Assembly: GCF_963678635.1 (NCBI RefSeq)
Contig: NC_087064.1
Coordinates: 67,310,525-67,374,524, forward strand
Direction of reading: 5' to 3'
Length of the DNA: 64,000 bases
DNA from: Symsagittifera roscoffensis
Lineage: Eukaryota > Xenacoelomorpha > Acoela > Convolutidae
Within the stretch, counting starts at the first letter, position 1; each line of letters starts with the position of its first letter. Position numbers and translations under genes: made by a program. The notes below the pieces were generated by a model that worked only from the letters and a program-made list of their open reading frames with translations, searched no databases and was not told the origin of the DNA. Below are positions 56,989 to 64,000 of this stretch, piece after piece.

Positions 56989-57957
56989 GTATAGCTAACC
57001 CATAGTTTTGGTAGAATTATGAGAGTTTAATTTTTATCGATTTGATCAATTTGGGGTAATTACACTTACGAGAGCAAGTGTCTTGTAATCGGGAATTTGA
57101 CTTTTTTCCTCTGGAATTAACTTTTCTTACAGAAATTGCTTTATTAACGTTTTCCAGGTTCCTTCCCACTTGGCTTGGAGGTAACTTGGTTGCTTTTGCA
57201 CCCTAGGGTCTGGGGGTGTTCGCATCCGGTGTAGATTTTTTTTGCTACACAAAAATTCATGCCTTCGGAAAAATCAATTTTTGCTTTTTTTACTGTCTCG
57301 TGAAATTACTGAGTTTTTGGGTACAATTGAATATACAGGTTGCGTGAACCTCTGCTGCTCGAACAGCTACGCTCATTTTTTGTAACACAAAGCTAAAATT
57401 CTCAGAAGGGTCAAATTTTTGATTTTTGACCTTTTTTTGAATCTTTTCGATTTTTCCCAATAATTATTCTGCCAAATCTAATATCAAGGTTTTGCTTGAA
57501 GTCCCTGTTTGTTGAAAAAGCTGCCTTTCTAATTGGCTACGACCGTTTTTTTTCAAAAACAGGTATAGTCTTCGTAAAAAATTTAGAAATTTTTATAATT
57601 TTCTTGACTAACTTACCCTGCCTCTTCTCTAACTAAAAGTTCAATCGAGAAACCGAGTTGTCTGGTTCTTCTCTGCTTAAGCATCCACGACCCGCCTTTT
57701 TTACCAAAGAAGTTACAGAATATGGAAAGTCAAAAATTTGTATTTTTTTTGCCGTTTTTCAGAAACTTTTTGATTTTTTTTAAAAACTACCCTATCAAAT
57801 AAAAAATGAAGAGTTCAATCGAAAAAACTGTGCGTTAATACACTTCGCCTGTATGTTTTGCTCTTCAGCATCTGTATGAATCTTTTCAAAAATTTTCTCA
57901 TGAACTTACAGGACATTATCTAAAACTAATCTCTGAGAGAACTAAGCTTGTTGTTTT
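56989..57957 (+). other. NERD-helicase intron, repeat fragments
   Basis: A family-2 tRNA-like head at about 57160-57240 (GGCTTGGAGGTAACTTGG, then TCTGGGGGTGTTCGCATCC), followed by a fragment of the 1.5-kb element (57230-57830, with AAGTTCAATCGAGAAACCGA and CTACCCTATCAAA blocks). Confidence 0.5.
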
Positions 57958-59840
57958 CAGCAAGAAATTCTATGGACAGAAAGAAGTACGTCGTCGTAGC
58001 CTGATTGTATCTTACAAAAGCTTTTGACTCAATCGATCATGAGTTTTTTAAACCTAAATTAAACAGTGTGGGTTTCTCTCAATCGATTAACGAGATGATT
58101 TATCACTTCATCAGCAACAGGCAACAAAAGTCTATAGTAAATAACACAGAATCGAACTGGATATTACTCCACCAAGATGTGCCTCACTCAAGGTACAGTC
58201 TTAGGGCCTCTAATTTTCCACCTCTATATAAATGATCTAAGCAAACAAATAACCGACAATTGCAAAGTAGTGCAAAATGCAGATGATACCTTAATTTTTT
58301 ACAACCACATAATAATTTTGCTCTTCAGCATCTGCAGGAATTTTGAGGAAGTTTTTCTCATTATTTTACAGGACATAATTTAAAACTAGTCACTGGCAGA
58401 ATTGAGCTTTTTGTTTTCAGCAAGAAAACCTATGGACAGAAAGAAGTACGTCGCCGTAGCCTGATTGGATCTTTCAAAAGCTTTTAACTCAATCGATCAT
58501 GAGTTCCTTAAACCTAAATTAAACAGTCTGGGTTTCTCTCAATCGGTTATTGAGATGATTTATTGCTTCATCAGCAACAGGCAACAAAATACTATAGTAA
58601 AGAGCTAGATATCACTCCACCAAGATGTGCCTCAATCAAGGTACAGTCTTAGGACCTTAAATTTTCCCCCTCTATATAAATGTTCTAAGCAAACAATTAA
58701 CCGAAAATTGCAAAGTAGTGCAATATACAGATGATACTTTAATTTTTACAGTCACATAATAATAATTTTGCTCTTCAGCATCTGCAAGAATTTTGTCGAA
58801 ATTTTTCTGAATAATTTACAGGATATAATTTAAAACTAATCACTGACAGAATTGAGATTATTGTTTTCAGCCGGAAAATCTATGAACAGAAAAAAATACG
58901 TCGCCGTAGCTTGATTGGATCTTTCAAAAACTTTTGACTCAATTATTATGAGTTTTTTAAATTTAATTTGAGTAGTCTGGTTTTCTCAGAATCGCTACTT
59001 GAGTTGAGTTGTAACTTCATCAGCAACAGGCAACAGTAGACGATAGTAAATACTATATAATCGAACTGGACATCACTCCACAAAGGTTTGCCTCAAAGTA
59101 CAGTCTTAGGACCTTTCATTTCTCACCTCTACATAAATAATATACGCAATCATTCACCCCAAAATTGCAACGTAGTTCAATATGTTGAGGATACCTTAGT
59201 TTTCGCAATCATCATAATATTAATTTTGCTCTTCAGCATCTGCAGGAATCTTGTCAAAAACTTTTTCATTGTTTTACATGACATTAATTAAAACTAAACA
59301 CTAACAAAACTGGGCTCATTGTTTTCAGCACGAAGCAAACAGAAGTGACCAAAACAAACATGCAAGGGCGAAGTAAAAAAAAAATCTTGAGAAAATTAGC
59401 TTGTGGAATTAAAATTCTGCAATCAATTTAAAATCTGTACCAATCAATACTCGAATATTATTAATGAACGCCTTGGTAATTATTCATTTACACAACTCAT
59501 CAATACTCCTTACTGAAATAACACCAAATTCAATTGAAAAACAGCTCAGCTGGGCAAGTAAGAGCTGCTGCATGAGAAAGAATTTCGATTTCTCATCTGA
59601 TTTTAAACTGAGTCACAACTTACTATCAGTATCAATGTTTCTCGATTGCAAATTAGTATAGCTCTGGAAAAAAACATTCCACCAGCATACAGAATAATCA
59701 ATTACGAAAAAGTGGCATCAAACAGATTAAAAGAACCAAGAACTTATATTTCTAATAACGATCTATCTGTCATTACATCGAAAACTGCTTTTTCAGACGT
59801 TCAGCTTCAATATAGAATCAAAATCAAGATCAAATCCTAA
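57958..59840 (+). mobile_element. LINE reverse-transcriptase fragment with a tandemly triplicated palm segment
   Basis: Three head-to-tail units of about 455 bp start at CAG 57958, 58418 and 58868, and the next boundary is at 59326. Each runs from a KKYV-VA-LDLTKAFDSIDHEF segment (about 57985-58045 in unit 1) through QDVP(H/Q)S and FHLYIND to the YADD position. That site is now NADD (unit 1), TDD-like (unit 2) or VED (unit 3), and each unit ends in the KTELIVFS region. After unit 3 the normal C-terminal part follows (about 59330-59840, with RKLACGIKIL, a HLHNSSILLTEI block and QLSWASKSC). Many stops and frameshifts. The motif style differs from the LINE at 1-1559. Confidence 0.8.
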
Positions 59841-60468
59841 TTTAATTTGCAATTGTTTAACTTAAAAACAGTTTACTTTCAACCATTTCTTATCGTTTAT
59901 TTCTTCAGGAAAATCCATCAGTGGCAACCTATGCAAAGGTTTCTTGGAAGCAACTTAATTTTATATATTACTATTGATTTATATTTGAACTATAGCCCCA
60001 TTATTTTGTTTTTGTCCAATCATTATGAATTCTGTAAAACTCATCAACATGACGCACACTAGCAAAATGATTTATTCTCATCTAGCAATTCAAGTGTTTA
60101 GTTTTTTAAAACAGCACACGAGGCCAAACCTTTTTCTTATTTTGTGATCAGAACTGTAAGCAAAGATTGCTGATACAATTGGTATCATTTTTCGGCAAAG
60201 TTTTGAAACTGAAGTTTCGTTTCTGTTTTTTAGCTCATTAAATAAGGTTTCCCTGATACCTTGTCAATTCAGGTTGTTCTTATACACAGTTAGATTTTAC
60301 TGAATCTTTCTCAAAGTTAGCTATACTTCTTCTGTAAAGCATCAAGCAAACCTATCTTCCTCTGATAAAAATGAACAGCTCTCAACATTACATTTTATTC
60401 ACGTCTGAAAAAGACCTGGTTTATTTGAATGAAAACCTAAAAATTTTGCACCTGGGTGCCAATCTCAG

Positions 60469-62367
60469 ATCTACAAGTGAAATTATATGTTTTTCTGAAA
60501 GACAGACTTTACAGCGAGAATCATGGACCGCACTATTTGCCGTGTAAACCGGCTAGTAACTTTCATGGCCAGAAACCTGACATAAGAATTTGCGAAAACG
60601 CATCTGATTTCATTAGCACAAGTGTTCTAACTGTAGAAGAATACCTTCAAATTTCACGAGGACTAGAGTATTTACCTGTCATTATTTTGAATGCTGAAGA
60701 TATGAAACTTAAAGTAATATCAGAAATGAGGCGTAAGGAACTTCATATTGATGATAGTGAGAGCCTGTATTCTAAATTGAATTCTGAATACCAAAGTAAT
60801 GACTTACTACCAAGTCGATTATTTTCATCTTATGAAATTGAAGGAATGGAGTTTGCGATAACTGTCGTTTTGTGTTTTGATGATGGCTCCGATCCTTACA
60901 TGGCACAGCAGTTTTACCTGTCCATCACCCGAACAAGCGCCAAGTTAGTAACGGTTGTTCAGACAGTTAGCGAAAAATTGTATCGGAAAAAAATGAGAAT
61001 CGAATGTTTCGAAAATGCGTTGCGTAACACCTTCACAAATACGAATGGCGTTGCAGTTTTGGTGGGTTTTAACAACAGTTTCAATTTTTTGACCGAAATG
61101 TCGAAATCTAAATTAAAGAGCAAAAATATCGATCTACCCAAAGTTAAAGCAGTAACATACTTCAAGGGAACAAATGAAGTTATCATTCTTCAGATAACGA
61201 CGTCTACACAAGAAATGATTTACAAGAATTTGTTAAGGTGGGAATAAGGAGATTCATTATTGTTGGAAACCACCACAGCGATACGCCATTGCAATGTGAT
61301 TTCTATAGTTATACCGAGCGAATTCTTCTTTCCGAAAAGTATTACCATCAGTTTGAAGTTATTAATATGATTTCCAGTATTTTCCGAAATTCTGGAGTTG
61401 TGAACTTTTTAAACCAAATGGACTCAAATAACATCAGTGATCCGTTAAGGTTTTCCGAAAAACAGGTTGGCGATGGTTTCCAGAATGGTGAACCGTGGTG
61501 TAATTGGGAAAACTGGGAAAACAAAGCTAACGAGTGTTGTCGCTTAGGAATGCCTATTTCATATTTTTTTAACAATGAGCAAAATTTGCCATCTTTTACT
61601 CAACACGACTGAAAGCAATCGGGAACTTAAACAGGAGAAAATCAGAAAAAAACAGCGAATTCTTATACCGATTTCATCAGCGATTTCACCAGCGATTTCA
61701 TCTCAGAATCAAAAGAAAACCTATCTTTCAATCGGTTAGTTTTTGAGGCATTTGTAAAAGTTGCGAATGCAATATATTTTGATCCTTGTTGCCAAAAAAT
61801 TTACAAAAATGCTTTTTTGAGATAAACATCGTACGAGCCAAACAACTTTCAGGCAACTGGTCAACTTACAGTACTGATGATTTTCTGAGTCGAAGAACAC
61901 GCATGAGCAAAAATGACGAAAATAGCCCATGGGGTCTTATTTCGAAGGAACCTGTTTTAGACCCGGTTTTGTCCAAAATATGTGAGTCTTACAAACAACA
62001 ACTTATTTTGTTGGACAATGAAATAAATTTCGATAAGTCAATCGAAAAGAACAAAAATTTGGCTCAACTTCTGTGTGATTTATCTGAAGATTCTTTGGCT
62101 CAAATCAAAGAGACCAAAATTGAACACAAGACAATTATCTCTCGGCTAAATACTTACAAAAACGAAATCTTGCCATCGCTAATTGAAGCGCCAATTCGAT
62201 GTGCTCTGGAATTTTTGGACCGCCATCCGAACCAAGCCCCAGCATTAGAAGCTCTGACCGAGTCGATATCATTCTTTGCCGAAATACTTAAGGAAGTGTA
62301 CAATCTAGCAGTTAAAGCAAAGAAAAGAAATCTTTGTTGGGATATAGATGAGAAGAAGAAGAATTAA
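60469..62367 (+). CDS. NERD-domain / superfamily-1 helicase-like protein, C-terminal exons
   Basis: After the acceptor CCAATCTCAG a long frame (60469-61247) carries the second RecA half. SSYEIEGMEFAITVVLCFDD (about 60826-60885) fits SF1 motif V (E-x-x-G-x-E-F), and QQFYLSITRTSAKLVTVV (about 60907-60960) fits motif VI with its Thr-Arg. The frame stops at TAA 61245. Coding continues in another frame from about 61229 (VGIRRFIIVGNHH, to 61612) and again in a third near 61600-61734 (KQEKIRKKQRILIP). A clear GTTAGT...TTTCAG intron (61735-61852) then joins in phase to the last exon, 61853-62367, a charged helical tail ending CWDIDEKKKN. The two frame changes are either real lesions or sequence errors. 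Most of the rest looks intact. Confidence 0.72.
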
Positions 62368-62381
62368 TTTATTCAAGTCAA

Positions 62382-62387
62382 AATAAA
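62382..62387 (+). terminator. Candidate polyadenylation signal of the NERD-helicase gene
   Basis: AATAAA 15 bp after the stop codon, with another near 62400. Downstream is AT-rich. Confidence 0.5.
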
Positions 62388-62399
62388 TTGATATAACTA

Positions 62400-64000
62400 A
62401 ATAAACAAATAAGAGCAAAAGATAGCGACTTGAAAAGGATAAAATTAGAGATCAGCTCTAAGCCTACCGTGAGCAACTGAAGAGTCAAAAAATATTTGTT
62501 TTGAAAATAGTTATTAATGCTAATCATAATAATAATTATTATTATACTAATAATTTTTAAATAGTTAATTAATTAAACGATTTTGGAAAAAACGTTCGAA
62601 TGCGATTTGAATCCCCCTTTTCCGGAGCTACAATCAAGCAATCTAACACTAGACTAAAGAACTATGACAAATTACAATTTGAGAGACCTTTAAATTAATT
62701 TTTTTAATGATTATTTTATTCCCCGTCTATCTTGCTCTTTATCTTTTTCCTTGTTTTCTTTCGCTACGACCCTGATCATCTTGTTTTTAGCTCTGATTTT
62801 TCCCCCATGTACAACTATTTTTATCCAGATATTAACTATAAGGGGTTCCATAATCAAAAACAAAAACAATAATAGATAATTTAAAAAATTAAGATCGTTG
62901 ATGAACTCTGAACTCGTCAAAAATTCTTTTGCATTTATTCGAACATTTTTTGGCTTGCACATTTGGTGTTATTTTTGATTTTATCCATGTTAAAAAATTT
63001 GAAAATTTTTACTAGAAAAAATTGATTAATTATGAAATAGCTAATAGAAGTTAAAATGTAGTAAACTAATGCACAATCTTATTGTTCTTTCTTCTGAAAA
63101 ATTCAAACTTAAAGTATGTTGCTGATTTTTTGACATCAAAACAAAACTCAATGCGTTTTTTGTCATGAGGGAATTGGAAACAGTTTTGTCTAAAACAGTT
63201 GTCAGAGGAAGAAGAAGAAAGATCTCTTCAATATTTAATTGAACAGTTGGTTCCTTATTTAGGTTTTTTATTGAATTTAGTCAAATTGAAGTAAGTTAGC
63301 CAAATTTGCAACTTCCAAATTTGCAACTTCCAAATTTTGCAAAAATGATCTGAGTTAAAAAAAAGTCTTTTTAGTTTTGATTTAGATCTTCAATGGGATC
63401 GCTGAAAAAAAACTGAATAAGAACAAACCAAACTAAGCATAAATATTCTGTTTTCATCGAAAGTCGGAACAAAAACGTCCGTTGAGTTACTTTCACTAGA
63501 CTGCTACCAAAAACTAATTTTCAGAGTTGCATCACAATTGAAATTTAAGTTGATTGGGTTGCAATTCAGTATTGTAGAATGCATTTAATATACGTGCATT
63601 TCATAGCCATTTCAAATGCTTCTCTAAGACCATCATCCAGCTGCTTCAAATTGTTCTAAAAATAGCTGACTAATCAAATCTGAGACTAAAGACAAAACTA
63701 AACAATAAAGCAAGGCAACCGACGGTAATGTGGGTAGATGGTTGCCCGATTGTGTCTATAATTTTTATTCCGTGAGCCATTCATGTAGAGTTCATACAAT
63801 ATTTGTGACTGGCGTTTCTATTGGCTCATGCCCGGGTTGATCCAAAACGCTAGTCATACAATTCTCATAGATAGCCCATACATTTCATACATTTAAAAAA
63901 TTGCATGAAAATTATAAGGTTAGTTTTCTCACATTTTAAAGAATTGTATGACTAGTATTGTGTCATATTGAAAACGTAGTACCATACATGAAAATTGTAT
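62400..64000. other. AT-rich intergenic sequence at the right edge
   Basis: No supported gene. A short fragment matching the end of the hairpin-ended family (CGAAAGTCGGAACAAAAACG) is at about 63456-63475. A repeated CCAAATTTGCAACTT phrase lies at 63299-63333. Short inverted phrases (TCATACAATT, GAATTGTATGA) occur at 63850-63960. Confidence 0.4.

Noticed and set aside
62711-62962. Minus-strand frame of 83 codons with a Lys-rich end
   Set aside because: No ATG start, low complexity, no domain, in AT-rich intergenic DNA.

Overview
The window is animal-type nuclear DNA. It has long AT-rich GT-AG introns, conserved metazoan genes (SRF, STIP1/HOP, LIS1, WDR5), tRNA-headed SINE-like repeats, decayed LINE reverse transcriptases and a Tc1/mariner-type MITE. 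Nothing is bacterial. SRF, LIS1 and WDR5 are all recognisable but diverge more from the human proteins, as I know them, than most animal orthologues do, so the lineage looks fast-evolving. I cannot place it further; a tunicate-like animal is only a guess.

Layout. All five gene models are on the + strand. 1-1559: 5'-truncated, broken LINE. 1640-2029: two coding-like stretches, possibly the 3' end of an unidentified gene. 2160-11315: SRF in five coding exons, with a 6.7-kb intron 4 full of repeats and an exact 76-bp tandem array. 11316-15770: repeats plus an orphan start-like exon beside a palindromic CRE-like site. 15825-17498: STIP1/HOP, uninterrupted. 17499-22730: repeats. 22842-40951: LIS1 (PAFAH1B1) in eight coding exons over 18 kb, with satellites and SINEs in introns 2, 5 and 7. 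46518-48254: WDR5 in three exons. 48720-49213: MITE. 52591-52838: a near-perfect hairpin (119-bp arms, C17/G17 at the tip). 52885-62367: a multi-exon gene for a NERD-domain plus superfamily-1 helicase-like protein, with an intron holding a tandemly triplicated piece of a LINE reverse transcriptase. 62400-64000: AT-rich, no gene seen.

The genes do not form one pathway. SRF is a transcription factor, STIP1 bridges Hsp70 and Hsp90, LIS1 regulates dynein, and WDR5 is a chromatin-complex scaffold. The NERD-helicase gene is the least characterised. The features most worth a second look are that gene and the hairpin 46 bp upstream of it, a class of introns starting GTTGG, the GC-AG intron that splits the SRF MADS box, a CArG box next to the SRF start, and several repeat families that share one 3'-terminal hairpin motif.
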